Positions 10,982 to 23,004 of a stretch of 64,000 bases of DNA are shown in pieces. The position numbers and the translations under genes were made by a program. Position 1 is the stretch's first letter. Every line of letters begins with the position of its first letter. The DNA comes from Heliocidaris erythrogramma (taxonomy: Eukaryota; Echinodermata; Echinoidea; Camarodonta; Echinometridae): positions 20,854,216-20,918,215 of the forward strand of contig CM046866.1 of NCBI GenBank assembly GCA_025617745.1, in the 5' to 3' direction. Below the pieces are notes generated by a model. That model was not told the origin of the DNA, did no database searches, and saw only the letters and a list, made by a program, of their open reading frames with translations.

Positions 10982-11181
10982 TCAGGGGTGTCGATCCGTT
11001 TTTGGATTGGGGGGGGGGGGGGCAAAACAGCCTAATAGTACTCTATATGATTTTTTCAATGCCTCTTAATTACCAGCTTATCCACGGTTACGGGGGGGGG
11101 GGGGGCAAAATGATATATTTGCCCTCTCAATATTATCGGGGGGGGGGGGGCAACTGCCATTGCATAATCGACGCCCCTGGT
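10982..11181. mobile_element. Short MITE with three poly(G) tracts
   Basis: Ends form an imperfect inverted repeat: TCAGGGGTGTCGAT at 10982 and ATCGACGCCCCTGG at 11168. Inside are three runs of 12-14 G, each followed by GCAAA or GCAAC, at about 11009, 11092 and 11139, suggesting an internal triplication of a G-run unit. Confidence 0.5.
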
Positions 11182-11770
11182 TGTTATTAGTACCTCAATA
11201 CAATCTAGGTACACATATTTTTTTTCACATAAACATACCAACTGAATTTTCTCGAGACTTTACTAATTTGGTTGCTTTTGAATAGCCTTGAAAATTTTAC
11301 TTTTGAGAATTCACACTTATTATTCCATTTCATATAAAGAGTTGATGCTAACTGTGTTAATAGGAAGCTCGAAGTCTCAGGGTTTTATTTTAATTCTAAT
11401 TGTTGCTTGTTTAATTATCAAATACACAATGGATGCTATTTTCTAAAATCTTTCCTCTTTTCTTTCAAGAGATATGGATTTCTACTTCAGCTCTTCTGTG
11501 AAATAGCCCCCTGCTTTGATCAACATGTATCTCTTCTGGGTCCGCTCGCTATTCAAAAGGACAGCTATTCATAGAAAACCACTATATTCATTTAACACAC
11601 GTTATGAATAGCAGTTCTTATGAATAGTTATGAATAATGGTAATTTGTCTATTTAGAAGGGCCGCTATTCATTCAGTCACGCATTATGAATAAGCGGTCC
11701 TTGTGAATCGCGAGGTTACCCCATTTCTTCATATTAAAATCATATCTGGATTCAAGTATAATATGCATGT

Positions 11771-12018
11771 TGAGGTGTCGTGGTCTAGTGTATACGTCAC
11801 CAGACTGTGGATCATATGGTTCACGGTTCGAATCCTGCCGCAGCTCTAATGGCACAACAGTCATCTACATTTGTCACTCTCCACCCAGGTGAAGTAAATG
11901 GGTACCAGTTGGGAGAAATTGCTTAAATGCTTTAGCGCCTTTCATGGCGGCTCGGCTAAAGCTGCGGTAATTAAAGGGCAGAGAGTATATTTGTATAGTA
12001 GTTGCGCTATATAAATGG
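11771..12018 (+). mobile_element. tRNA-derived SINE
   Basis: The 5' end reads like a tRNA: GTGGTCTAGTG fits the A box and GGTTCGAATCC the B box, about 50 bp apart. Then comes a tRNA-unrelated body with AAATGGGTACCAGTTGGGAG and GCTTTAGCGCC, ending in TTGCGCTATATAAATGG. This body and tail pattern is common in echinoderm SINEs (my recollection). It stops about a dozen bases before a Tc1 element. Confidence 0.75.
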
Positions 12019-12031
12019 ACATAATTATATA

Positions 12032-13726
12032 CACTGTTGGTCATAATGGTAGCATAATTTTTTTTCTACCTTTCGTACACTATTGACAACAATACGAGTC
12101 ATTTTTTTTTTGCAAAATAAAGCTTATATCTTCACCGATTTTATTGATAAATATGTTCTCAACATATGAAATAAAAATATAAGACAAAAAATAATTCATA
12201 CAAACTTTATACACTGGTTTAAACCACTTTTGACAAACACAATCATCCAGACCTTGGATTCCTTGAAAAAATGTATCGTTTTTGGATAATGTTTAACCAT
12301 GATAATTTTATCGTGAAAATAAAATCTTGGGATCTTTTGATGATTGAAGGGAAGTGTTCCTCTTTTTAATCTTGTTGGGTCACTTAGTACCTGGTATGGC
12401 CACCTCTGGCACGCACCAGTGCCTCCACACGCCGTGGCATACTGTCCACAAGGTTGTTGATGGTGTTCAAGGGCAGTGCATCCCACTCTTTGGTCAGTGC
12501 CTGGGCTAACTCCTGCACATTTTGAGGATGATTGTTTCTCTCACTGATGGCACGGCCCAATGCATCCCAGACGCGCTCAGTGGGGGTTCATGTCGGGGGA
12601 ACAGGCAGGCCAAGGCATCTGCTGCACGTCCTCTGCGTCAAGGAATTCCCTCACCAGACGTGCCTTATGTGATCGAGCGTTGTCGTCTTGGAGCTGAAAG
12701 TTATTGCCATATACTGTTCTCGCGTATGGAAGACAATGGCGTTCCAGGATATCGCGGTACACGACGGCGTTGACGTTTCCTTCAGGTGCAGCCAATGGCG
12801 TTTTTCCGCCATAATGTATTCCGACCCATACCATCACTGAGCCTCCACCTGCTTGATTGGTTTCCTGGACACAGTCATTACGGAGGTTCTCGCCCCACAA
12901 TCGTCGAACCCTCTGCCTCCCATCGGTGCGGTCAAGGATGTACCGGCTTTCATCAGTGAAGATTACATGGCGCCAGTGACCAAGCTGCCATCTCCTGTGC
13001 CTTCTAGCCCACTGGAGTCGAGCAACCCGGTGGCGAACAGTGAGACGTGGAACCTTTGTCATTCGCCGAGCTCTGTAGCCATGTTGGACAAGTCTCCTGT
13101 TTACGGTTTCCCGTGAAACGTTCACTCCGAAGTGCCTCCTCCACAAGTGGCAAAGACGACTCGCTGGCATTCTCCGGTTCCTACGGCACATGTTCAGCAG
13201 TTGACGGTCATCCCGTGCGGATGTTCTTCATGGTCGACCTGTAGATCTCTCTGGACTCAAAGTACCCGCCTCTCGATGTCTTCTGAGGATGCGGCACACA
13301 CAACTCTGCGATAGTCCAAGAATATCTGCAATCTGGGCCTGTGTACGTCCATTCCGTCGGAGTGCAAGGACCCTCTGACAAATTGCAAGTGCCGTTGGGC
13401 GAGGCATAGTGTAAGGAATCAATGTACCAAATTTGGTAGGAATTGATCAAGCTAACTCTGAAAACGGGCTGTTAACACACGTAGGCTTTCTGCACGAAAT
13501 GGACAGCAAAACAACAGCAGAAAGGAGGCTCTGCCTTTCATAGCACCAAACAATAAGATAGGCCACGTTATGGAATGTTTCACTTGACCGACTTTTACCT
13601 CGACAATACAAAATCATTATGTTATCAATGAACCTGGTCAATATTATGTATTTAGGCTTTTAAATATGATTAAATCAACGGATGACTATGAAAATACGAA
13701 TTATGCTAACATTATGACCAACAGTG
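12032..13726 (-). mobile_element. Tc1-family transposon, full length
   Basis: TA dinucleotides at 12030-12031 and 13727-13728 flank terminal inverted repeats CACTGTTGGTCATAATG / its complement, with an AGCATAATT block just inside both ends. Length is 1695 bp, normal for Tc1. It contains a single transposase gene on the minus strand that is broken in two places, so the copy is complete but inactive. Confidence 0.95.
12384..13422 (-). pseudogene. Tc1-type DD34E transposase, one stop and one frameshift
   Basis: About 345 codons from ATG at 13422 to TAA at 12384. The N-terminus (MPRPTALAICQRVLALRRNG) is a helix-turn-helix with a GRP motif. The catalytic triad is D in FTDESRY, D in LQDDNARSH and E after SPDMNP, with 34 residues between the second D and the E: a Tc1 DD34E enzyme. 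Two lesions are visible: an in-frame TGA at 13228-13230 right after GRP (consistent with CGA to TGA at a CpG), and a one-base gain in the C-run near 12588 just before the catalytic Glu. Without them the frame is open. Cut-and-paste DNA transposase; inactive here. Confidence 0.92.
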
Positions 13727-13739
13727 TATTATTATAATT

Positions 13740-14750
13740 AGAATGACTGAACAGGAGTTTAAAGTTCTTCAATTATATCTTGACCATTTTACCCACCCCC
13801 TCCCCAAATGTTGTAGTCACATGCAGCCATTTTGTTATAGTAGCTCGTTATTGTGAGGAAGTCTTCCTCTTCTGTGTGGCCTATATAGTGAGATTACATG
13901 GCCCCTAAGTGATATTAACTCGGATAAACACTGCCAGGGCCAATCCTTTATTAAATCTGCCCGCAGTGTATCACAAACTAATATTAATCTTATCTGGTTC
14001 TATGAATTTATAAATTATTAAGTAAATTATTATTTTATTCATTATCTACTGAGAAAATCCATACTATTCAACACTTCATTTGACTTGAAACTATCTAATT
14101 AGATCTCTATGTGTGTTCCTCCTGCCCATTTTTATAGTTAGATTTATAATAATAGTAACATGCAATATACATGTACCAACCTAAAAGGAGATGGATCATT
14201 TAAAGAGTTCTTACAACTGTCAAATTAGATTGAAATTCTTTTTTTTTAATGCATGTACATAATTTGTACAAAGAGAATATTATTTGACCTTGACAAGTCG
14301 GCTGTGATGGAACTATATTGTATTGTAGTATATGAAAAAAGAGTATGACTGCAGATGAATTATATAAATTATGTTGGATTTTTAAAGGAGAAGAAGTAAA
14401 CGTGCATTTAAGAAGTAAGACAATGTCTAAACTTCTTTAAAAGCTGTCCTCATTTCTGCATGCAAGAAAATATTCATTAAAAAGAAAAAAAATGTTAACG
14501 TATTTCTGAATCGACGTGTATAAACTATTGTACCTTAAATCTTGATTGTGAGAAAGATATACATGTAATTGAAAATTATTCTGTGAACATGATAAAGGTC
14601 CTTTCACATTATATCAATGAATTGAACCATATAGGGGAGGGGTGAATGAACCAGGACGTGTGAACAAGGTGTATGTATGAGATAGAGAGGGAAGACAAAA
14701 AAGATGAGAAAAGGCGAAACTGAGAAGATATGGTGAAAAGGAAAGAGAGA
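13740..14750. other. No gene seen
   Basis: AT-rich intergenic DNA. No domain, splice-bounded frame or clear repeat boundary recognised. Confidence 0.5.
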
Positions 14751-15067
14751 AGGGGCGGATCCAGGGGGCACTTCCTGGCCCTGCCCCCCCCCCCCCCTTG
14801 GAAGAAAAGTATGCATTTTGTGCCCCCCTTTCAGAATGAAGACCATTTTTCTTTTCTTTTTTTTTACCCCCATAGCCCCCCCCCCCCCCCTACTGAGCAA
14901 ATTTTGAAGGTCTGGCAAAATTTTTTTGTTGTTGACAAACGCCCCCCCCCCCCCCCCCCCCTAGAGCGACTTTTCGAGAAGCTGGCGAGACCAACAAAAT
15001 ACGGGTGTACCCTGACAAACCTTCATTTGTGTGCCCCCTCTTATACTCAATCCTGGATCCGCCCCTG
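14751..15067. mobile_element. MITE with GGGGCGGATCCAGG ends and poly(C) tracts
   Basis: AGGGGCGGATCCAGG at 14751 and TCCTGGATCCGCCCCTGG at 15051 are inverted copies. The interior carries C runs of 14-21 bases (14942-14962 is 21 C). The same terminal motif occurs at 18511, 23633-23647 and throughout 32.1-33.3 kb, so this is a dispersed family. Confidence 0.65.
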
Positions 15068-15578
15068 GGTGAGGTCTGAATAGATGTGGTGGCGATGTCA
15101 AATTAAATTTAGCTTAACCCCTCCTCTAAAAATAATAATGAAATTAGGTTAATAAATGAATATATACATACATAAATACACACCTAATATTAATAATATT
15201 GATTATTAATTTTAAAAAACTAAATATTTGAATAAATGATTAAAAAATAATACAAAAAATAAATCATGAATAACCAAAAATTAATGAATAGAATTCATGT
15301 CGAAATTTCCAATTTCCAATTAAATTCCCTGCAGCAAGAATCACTGGTTTTGCCTTTAACGTTGTTGTTGCTGTTTGTTTTTTGGATGTGTTTAGCCGTT
15401 ATCATAAATTATGAAATATTCATACCCTGACAGCCCAGCTATATATACGTCCTCCGACACGTCCAGTGCAGCGAGATGGTATGACGCTCGGTACCTTTCC
15501 CTCCAAGGGGTCTCAACTCCGCTTCTGCATCCGGCTTTCCATGGGGGCATTTCCGGCGGGTCAAAAGTGCACACTGCT
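15068..15578. other. No gene seen
   Basis: AT-rich, low-complexity DNA leading into the left arm of the large inverted repeat. Confidence 0.5.
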
Positions 15579-15774
15579 CCCACTTTTCATGTATTAGCCT
15601 ATGAAGCCAACTTTTTTTCAGTGTACCAGCGAAAACCAGATTTTAGCCGGCGCGCAGCGCGTAAAGTTATTGAAATTATATATTTGAATATTCATGAGCT
15701 TTTATAACTAATTAACATAAAATTAAACTGTACTTAGGCGTATACTGTACTTTTGCAGCAAAAATGTGCAGATG

Positions 15775-16103
15775 ATGAAGAACTAGAAGACAAAGATAAA
15801 GAAGAAGAAAAAAAGAAGAGGAAGAAGATGAAATAGAAGACGAAGAGAAAAAGAAGAGGACGAGGAAAAGGAAGAAGAGGAAGAAGAAAAGGAAGATGAA
15901 GAAAAGAAGACGAAAAAGAAGAAGAAGATGAAAAGGAAGTGCAAGAAGAAGAAGAAAAAAAAGATGAAGAAAAAATGTTGAGGAAGAGGAGGAAGAAGAG
16001 GAAGAGGAGGAAGAAGAACAAGAGGAAGAAGAAGAACAAGAGGAAAAAGAAGAAGAAGAAGAAGAAAAAGAAGAAGAAGAGGAGGAGGAGGAAGAAGAAG
16101 CCT
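15775..16103 (+). repeat. Polypurine (GAA/GAG) block
   Basis: About 330 bp almost purely purine on the plus strand, mainly GAAGAA and GAGGAA units. The mirrored polypyrimidine block is at 26108-26425. Long GAA/TTC tracts can form triplex DNA. The lysine/glutamate-rich frames across it are artefacts of the repeat. Confidence 0.9.
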
Positions 16104-17039
16104 TCCTTCGATATTGAATTTACCTTCATTGAACGCTTTTCTTGTGCCTTGCAGATCTGGCATATCATATGTCAAGTAAAAGTACAAAGGGAAAATTTGC
16201 TCCCCATGACCTCATATATGTACCACCATGCACTGGCTTCTGGTGCGTGTACCCCCCCCCCCCCCCCCCCCACACACAAAAAAAAACCCAAAACAAAACA
16301 AAAGCACAACAAACAAAAAACAACAAAAAAGGCACAAAACAAAACGCAACAAACAGCAACAAACAAACAAACCTAAAAAATCTGATTTGATTTTTGTCTT
16401 CTTCTTCTTCCTCTTCTTTTTTCTTCTTCATCTTCTTGTAAAATGAGTCCATCAACAGAAAACCCACACAATTCAGTCTATCATCCAGTTATTCAAGGTT
16501 GCATAAGGCTGTATTTACCAATCCACCTTCACACTTAAGAACACATGCCATATTGTGCCTGCATCATCATCAGCATCACCACCACATCTTTCACAAAATT
16601 ATGGGGAAAAAAGCAAATAGAAGTTTCTCAGTGTGAAATGATGTTTATTAAACTAACTCACTTGTCAACATAAAAGTAATGCTCTCTTGAAATGCAATAT
16701 ACAGATTATAACATGTTGTTCATGGACAACAAATCACGGGGCAGGTGAGGGGGTGGCATACCAACTGCTATTTTATTTCAGTTTGTAAGCAAACAAGTTT
16801 AAATCTAGTGACATCCGATATATAGGTGGATTATAATGTATATCCATGTACATCCCTTCAATCTATCATCAGAATATACAAGACATAAAAGTCCAAAGAG
16901 ACCACATTACTGCCCAAAATGATGAGGCGATGTTTGTCCAAATATTGGTAGTTTTGAAAATTTCGGGGTGGGCTGAAACTCCCAAGCGCTTGATTCGTTT
17001 GCCTAGAAACATGCCTGAGGTGGATCAATTCACATCTGG

Positions 17040-17416
17040 TGCATGTTCTCTCTAGCACCACCAGATGTTAGAAATTGAAACAACTAGGAGGATGTACATG
17101 AGATGATGTTAGAAATTAACATATTTCCTCCCCCCACCCCCCCCCCCCCCCCGCCTGGTTCTGGAGAAGGAGATGTTTGAAATTTACATAGCTTTTACAA
17201 TTGGGGGCCCTCGCCCTGGGCCCCCTGGGGGCCACATGTACCATTATAGCAACTTTGGGTCCCCTACCCCTAAGGATGATTCCTACCAAGTTTGGTTGAA
17301 TTCCAATCATGGGTTTTGGAGAAGAAGATGAAAATGTAAAAAGTTAACGGACGACGGACAACGGACAAATTTCCATCGCAATAGCTCACTCGAGCCATAG
17401 GCTCAGGTGAGCTAAA
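17040..17416 (-). repeat. Dispersed repeat inserted in left arm only
   Basis: The block ending in TAGCTCACTCGAGCCATAGG and CTCAGGTGAGCTA is missing from the right arm, where about 30 bp of unrelated sequence lies between the flanks. The same family occurs in opposite orientation at 60846-61070, sharing AACTTTGGGTCCCCTACCCC, TTGGTTGAATTCC and AAAAGTTAACGGA. The left boundary is approximate. A 17-C run is at about 17136-17152. Confidence 0.7.
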
Positions 17417-19161
17417 AAGGAAGAAATTACAGATTATAGAACCATTCAAGAAAAATTATCATAGCTATCGCAGGATAGCTTCAAGAATTTGATGAAAGGG
17501 ATTATCACTTAAGGTTGAAGATCAAATAAATATGATTACATCTTAATGCACTACTTATGCATACAATTATAAACACACGTTGCATTAAAGATGATGAACT
17601 AAAATCATATTTCATAATGTAGTCATGCCACATTTTTCTAACTCTATTTCTAAATTACATTGGAATTAAAAGGAAAATTATTTGATTTTGAAAATTTATT
17701 GGTTATAGTTTGAATTTAAATTACTGCATTATTCTGAGGTGACATGATAACTGACTGTACTTAAAAGGTTTTTATCAAATATTTTTTTGAAGTGTGAAAA
17801 GAATTTAGAATTAGGCTGAAGATTAATCACTTTCTCATAATCATGTTTCAAATGGGCCAACCGTACCAATTGCAATATATTTTTAATTACGTGTACATGG
17901 ACATGTACACCTACAAAAGGTAAATCCGATGTAAAATTTAGTCTTTGCTTTTATAAAAATTACGAATTAGGGGGTGTATCTATAAATGATCTTGAAGTGA
18001 AATGTCAAGTGACTGCAATAAGGGCCATTCAACCCTGAAACAACCCCCCCCCCCAAAAAAAAAAAAAAAAAAAAAAAAGTAATGAAAAAAAAATGAAAAA
18101 AAAAGGAAAAAATCAATCAATAAATAAATAAAAAAATGAAAGTTACAAATCTGTTTGTTTCCCCTTTGAATAATATGTTACCTCTTTCTTTTGACCCAAA
18201 CTTTGACATTCAATTTCCAGCTCAGAAATAGCATTCCTGACATTTGGAAATAAATGTAATTGCCATTATGTAAATTAGCAATAAATCTCGAGAGAAATTA
18301 ATAAAACTTTATGTTTAAATGATAATAAATATAAAAATACTTTGATCCTTAATGACTCTGTTACTTGACACGTAACAAGCAATGTAACTGATGAGCTTCC
18401 TTGGACAACCTGCATTATAAAAACAAAAAGAAAGGACAAACAAAAATTATACTTCTTGTAGACTGTTGACTGGATTTTAAAGAAGGAAACAAAAATGGGT
18501 ACATCTATCCAGGGGCGGATCCAGGATTTTGTATAATAAGGGGGGAGGGCATACAAATGCTGGATTGTCAACTTTGGGAAACTGCTAGGAGGGAGATCCG
18601 TATATTGTTTGGTCTTGCCAGCCCTCCAAATATCGCTCAGTGGGGGGAGGGGGGAGGGGGGTTATGGGGTCCTGTTTCCCTCCATAAATATCTGACACGA
18701 AAACTAAAGAACAAAAACAAAAACAAAAAAGGTTTTCCGTTCTAAAAGGGAGGGCACAATGTATACTGCTGTTTGAAAGGGGGGCACGGGTCGGGATTGT
18801 TCCCCCCCCCCAACCCCCCCCCCCCCCAAAAAAAAAAAAAAAACCACCACTGCATTTGTTCTTCCTTCTTAATTATAGAAATGTAAATCTAAGTTTAAAT
18901 CAGGCGTACATATTTTCATCTTCCATTCCAAATTCGATCCTAGACCAAGGCATTTAGTAAACTTTAAAACGGCTAAATCAAAATAATTTACTGGACTTAA
19001 GAATTTTGATTTTGACTGCACAGACTATGTCGGTAGAAATATAAGTCTATTAATAATAAGATCTAATCTTACAGAGCTACTACTAAGACTAAGCAATGGA
19101 ATATTGAAATTTACACCAATTATGTGGGCTTAGAGGTCTACATTTTCAAAAAACAATTTAC

Positions 19162-19314
19162 CTTTCCAGTTCAACTTGGGTTTCCTGCAGTGAGTGGATG
19201 ACAATGATCTACAGCCCAGCCCCAGGTAGGGTCTATCAGTTTTTAGTATCACGATATTGAATGATCTGGTCCTGGTCCCCCTGTGTTTCTCTACTTCGGT
19301 CCAAGGCAATAGCT
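19162..19314 (-). other. Candidate exon conserved in both palindrome arms
   Basis: On the minus strand, TTTTGATTGCAG precedes a 153-nt open block ending in AAAG|GTAAAT, i.e. acceptor and donor signals. One frame is open throughout (TEVEKHRGTRTRSF and NIVILKTDRPYLGLG). The identical arrangement exists on the plus strand at 22852-23004. I recognise no domain. Conservation of both splice signals in both arms is the only support and could simply reflect recent duplication. Confidence 0.25.
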
Positions 19315-20127
19315 CTGCAATCAAAAGAGAACAAGAGGTTAGAATCATAGTAGTAATTAAAAGCATGCCACAGATCTACTGTTTAAATTAATAATATTAC
19401 TCGCACATGAAGGCCCTATGTACTCTCTCGTCTCAGTGACAGTGGTGACTCGTCATGGTTGTCACTACAGAGTACAGTACACAAAATAAATTGGGACAGC
19501 TCTCAGTAGCAGCATAAGGTTTATATATATAATAAAGAACATTTTAATCTGGTCCAGCATGATTCAAGACATTATCATTCAAATTTTAAGTTGATCTTTC
19601 TAGACCCTCCTTAAACAAAGTTCAAGGCGAGGCCGAAGGCCTAACTCTAAGTCTAAGGTAGGCCTAGAATAGATCCAGGCTATCGTAGCCGTAGGCAAAG
19701 CACAGTTAGCCGGCCAGGATCGGCGCACCCAAAACTAACAGACCGCTGGGCAAGATCTTACCCGGCGCGGCCCAGCTCCCCAGAGTGAGGATCTTGCGCA
19801 TTCAGTGTCATGATCAATCTTGAACAGGTCCACATCTACCGCAGATTGTCGGTAATGAAGCCATGCACTTTACTTTTTAGGCTTGAGCACTATCATAATA
19901 TACATATCTTCGGAAAATATCTCATCTTCTCGAAAAATATTACAAGTACACTATTCAAAATGACCGTTTTAGAGTTCAATCAAAGATAATAATTTTGTTT
20001 TGTCATGCATGAGAAGGGGGACTGGGTGGGATGTGGGATAATACGTTTTGTACAGTGAACTCACTAGCAGCCACGACGAACACATCCCAATTAAGAGGAA
20101 TGTTCAACAAAATACATATTTACTTAC

Positions 20128-20214
20128 ATTTCATGGCATCATACGGCATTACTTTGATGAGAATGTCCACCGGAGAATTTTCTGCTTTCGTGCGACTTAC
20201 AAGACAAACTCCTT
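20128..20214 (-). other. Candidate exon near the palindrome centre, left arm
   Basis: An 87-nt minus-strand block lies between TTCTGTTTTAG and a consensus GTAAGT donor. One frame reads KAENSPVDILIKVMPYDAMK. The mirror copy is 21212-21298. Phase does not join cleanly to the candidate exon at 19162-19314 (the junction would create TAG), so a two-exon gene is not supported. Confidence 0.2.
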
Positions 20215-20612
20215 CTAAAACAGAAAATTCTCAAAAACAAAGTTTTTTTGAGATTTGTGTTGAAATGGCACAAAAGTAGCACTACCCCCACGGCCGCCAT
20301 TTTCCCTATTTCGTGTCCAAATCGTAGGGAATTGTGGGAATGAAAAAAAATGAATTATGTATGATCTTATACATAAAACATTATGTTAATATGAGCAACT
20401 AACCTATCATCGAACAGTATTTGACGAGTTTTTGACGTCATTCCTCATGAATAAACATTTATTGAAATTGACCCTCCTAGCTCACTGTTCAAATTGGCCA
20501 AAGCTCCCACAATGCATCCAATGCAAAGCCTATGGAATGTCAAAGGTCAGATTTTAGCTGGCCCTCTAGCCCTCCTTCGGAGGGCATACTGTGTATGATC
20601 GAATCTCTTTGG

Positions 20613-20814
20613 CCCGAATTCACAAAGGTGTTTCAGTCAAATCCATGGTTCAACAGTGGTTTGAAACCATGGATTAGACCACGGTTTCACTTTTGCGATT
20701 CACAAAGTGGTTTCAAAGTGAATCCATGGTTTCACCACGGATTTTACGTCATCATTTGAGTCAACTGTTTGGGGTGGTCTGAAACCGTGGATTCAGGTGA
20801 AACCACGGTTTTAA
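20613..20814. other. Spacer of the 11-kb inverted repeat
   Basis: 202 bp between the arms, itself rich in short inverted motifs: GAAACCATGGATT, GAATCCATGGTTTCA, GAAACCGTGGATT and GTGAAACCACGG. These could form small hairpins at the apex. Confidence 0.8.
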
Positions 20815-21211
20815 CCAAAGAGATTCGATCATACACAGTATGCCCTCCGAAGGAGGGCTAGAGGGCCAGCTAAAATCTGACCTTTGACATTCCATAGGCT
20901 TTGCATTGGATGCATTGTGGGAGCTTTGGCCAATTTGAACAGTGAGCTAGGAGGGTCAATTTCAATAAATGTTTATTCATGAGGAATGACGTCAAAAACT
21001 CGTCAAATACTGTTCGATGATTGGTTAGTTGCTCATATTAACATAATGTTTTATGTATAAGATCATACATAATTCATTTTTTTCACTCCCACAATTCCCT
21101 ACGATTTGGACACGAAATAGGGAAAATGGCGGCCGTGCGGGTAGTGCTACTTTTGTGCCATTTCAACACAAATCTCAAAAAAACTTTGTTTTTGAGAATT
21201 TTCTGTTTTAG

Positions 21212-21298
21212 AAGGAGTTTGTCTTGTAAGTCTCACAAAAGCAGAAAATTCTCCGGTGGACATTCTCATCAAAGTAATGCCGTATGATGCCATGAAAT
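21212..21298 (+). other. Candidate exon, right-arm mirror
   Basis: Mirror of 20128-20214 with the same TTTTAG acceptor and GTAAGT donor. The upstream AAAATGGCGGCC at about 21122 has a good start context and a 54-codon frame that stops before the donor. If this were a gene, the two copies would be transcribed divergently from the palindrome centre. Confidence 0.2.
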
Positions 21299-21889
21299 GT
21301 AAGTAAATATGTATGTTGTTTAACATTCCTCTTAATAACTGGGATGTGTTCGTCGTGGCTGCTAGTGAGTTCACTGTACAAAACGTATTATCCCACATCC
21401 CACCCAGTCCCCCTTCTCATGCATGACAAAACAAAATTATTATCTTTGATTGACCTCTAAAACGGTCATTTTGAATAGTCTACTTGTAATATTTTTTGAG
21501 AAGATCAGATATTTTCCGAAGATCTGTATATTATGATAATGATCAAGCCTAAAAAGTAAAGTGCATGGCTTCATTACCGACAATCTGCGGTAGATGTGGA
21601 CCTGTTCAAGATTGATCATGACACTGAATGTGCAAGATCCTCACTCTGGGGAGCTGGGCCGCGCCGGGTAAGATCTTGCCCGGCGGTCTGTTAGTTTTGG
21701 GTGCGCCGATCCTGGCCGGCTAACTGCGCTTTGCCTACGGCTACGATAGCCTGGATCTATTTCTAGGCCTACCTTAGACTTAGAGTTAGGCCCTCGGCCT
21801 CGCCTTGAACTTTGTTTAAGGAGGGTCTAGAAAGATCAACTTAGAATTTGAATGATAATGTCCTGAATCATGCTGGACCAGATTAAAAT

Positions 21890-22617
21890 ATACAAATAAT
21901 GAATGTTTATGAGTGCAATGGACAGAATATTTCATGAGGTGAAAGATGAAATGATCCATTCAACGAGGCGGAGCCGAGTTGAATGGATCATTTCATCTTT
22001 CAACGAATGAAATATTCTGTCCATTGCACGAATGAAAAAACATTCATTATTTGTTTTATATGACACCTAAAAATAGCTATCCTTCTCATTTGACATTTTA
22101 TGAATAAAGAAACAAGAGTGAAGGGACTTACATTTTGTTATGCAACACTGGTCCTTTTCAGGTCAAGATGTTCATAACAGTCAAACAAGAAATTCAAATA
22201 GAAATCCAATCCAATCCAAAATTGTTGTCAGTTAACTTGCAAAAACAGTCAGTTATTTCAAACACAATACAATCCAAAATTGTTCATAAATCCTTGGCAT
22301 AACAGATAAACTGCGGCATGGTCATTTTGTTTTTCGTTTACCGGCCAAACCATGCATGTCAGAGGTTAGATGCTAAGCGCGCAGCCGCGGCGGTCCATCA
22401 ATGTACTTGATAGTCGCATGCGCGCTGCAAAGGCAAGTCGTTTGCGCGTATGTAGACGTGTTGGTGGTCGCGAGTGCAATGGACAATTTCGTATGGATCC
22501 AAAATTGCACGGTGAATGGATCAAATTTGCACGATTGATGACGTCATTGTTCAATGGGACAAATGATCAACATCAAACAACCAATCAAATGGCAAGGATC
22601 TAATGAGGTGTCATATA
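21890..22617. mobile_element. ~730-bp insertion in right arm with terminal hairpin
   Basis: The left arm has the uninterrupted sequence (GATTAAAATG joined to TTCTTTATTA, read in reverse complement at 19525-19550). The insert starts with a hairpin of about 160 bp (21893-22053: AATAATGAATG ... CATTCATTATTTG; paired halves meet at ACGAGGCGGAGCCG) and then TTATATGACACCT, whose complement AGGTGTCATATAA closes the insert at about 22606-22618. No transposase frame. Non-autonomous, class unknown. Confidence 0.75.
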
Positions 22618-22851
22618 ATGTTCTTTATTATATACAGTCAGTATAACCTTATGCTGCTACTGAGAGCTGTCCCAATTTATTTTGTGTACTGTACTCTGCA
22701 GTGACAACCATGACGAGTCACCACTGTCACTGAGACGAGAGAGTACATAGGGCCTTCATGTGCGAGTAATATTATTAATTTAAACAGTAGATCTGTGGCA
22801 TGCTTTTAATTACTACTATGATTCTAACCTCTTGTTCTCTTTTGATTGCAG

Positions 22852-23004
22852 AGCTATTGCCTTGGACCGAAGTAGAGAAACACATGGGGACCAGGACCAG
22901 ATCATTCAATATCGTGATACTAAAAACTGATAGACCCTACCTGGGGCTGGGCTGTAGATTATTGTCATCCACTCACTGCAGGAAACCCAAGTTGAAATGG
23001 AAAG
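22852..23004 (+). other. Candidate exon, right-arm mirror
   Basis: Mirror of 19162-19314 with the same acceptor and donor. The open frame is kept with four replacements, one of them N to K near the end (KLKWKG against KLNWKG). See that entry for the doubts. Confidence 0.25.

Larger units (their letters stand above)
15579..20612 (+). repeat. Left arm of an 11-kb inverted repeat
   Basis: From CCCACTTTTCATG at 15579 to GATCGAATCTCTTTGG at 20597-20612 the sequence recurs in reverse complement at 20815-26614. In a ~200-bp sample (about 16815-17013 against 25190-25385) I count three substitutions. Compared with the other arm it has an extra ~380-bp repeat at 17040-17416 and lacks the insertions at 21890-22617 and 24614-25038. 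A purine-rich block (15775-16103) and long poly(A)/poly(C) stretches are present. Confidence 0.95.

Noticed and set aside
11771-11850. Functional tRNA gene
   Set aside because: A and B boxes are present, but the acceptor stem does not pair and a SINE body follows directly.
15734-16446. Lys/Glu- and Phe/Leu-rich frames in the GAA/TTC blocks, also 25574-26482
   Set aside because: Low-complexity translation of polypurine tracts.
16846-17055. Conserved frame in both palindrome arms (VQRDHITAQNDEAMF)
   Set aside because: Similarity follows from the recent duplication; no splice sites or domain.
20031-20279. 82-codon frame repeated at 21147-21398 in the other arm
   Set aside because: Lies antisense to the candidate exon with splice signals; conservation is explained by the palindrome.
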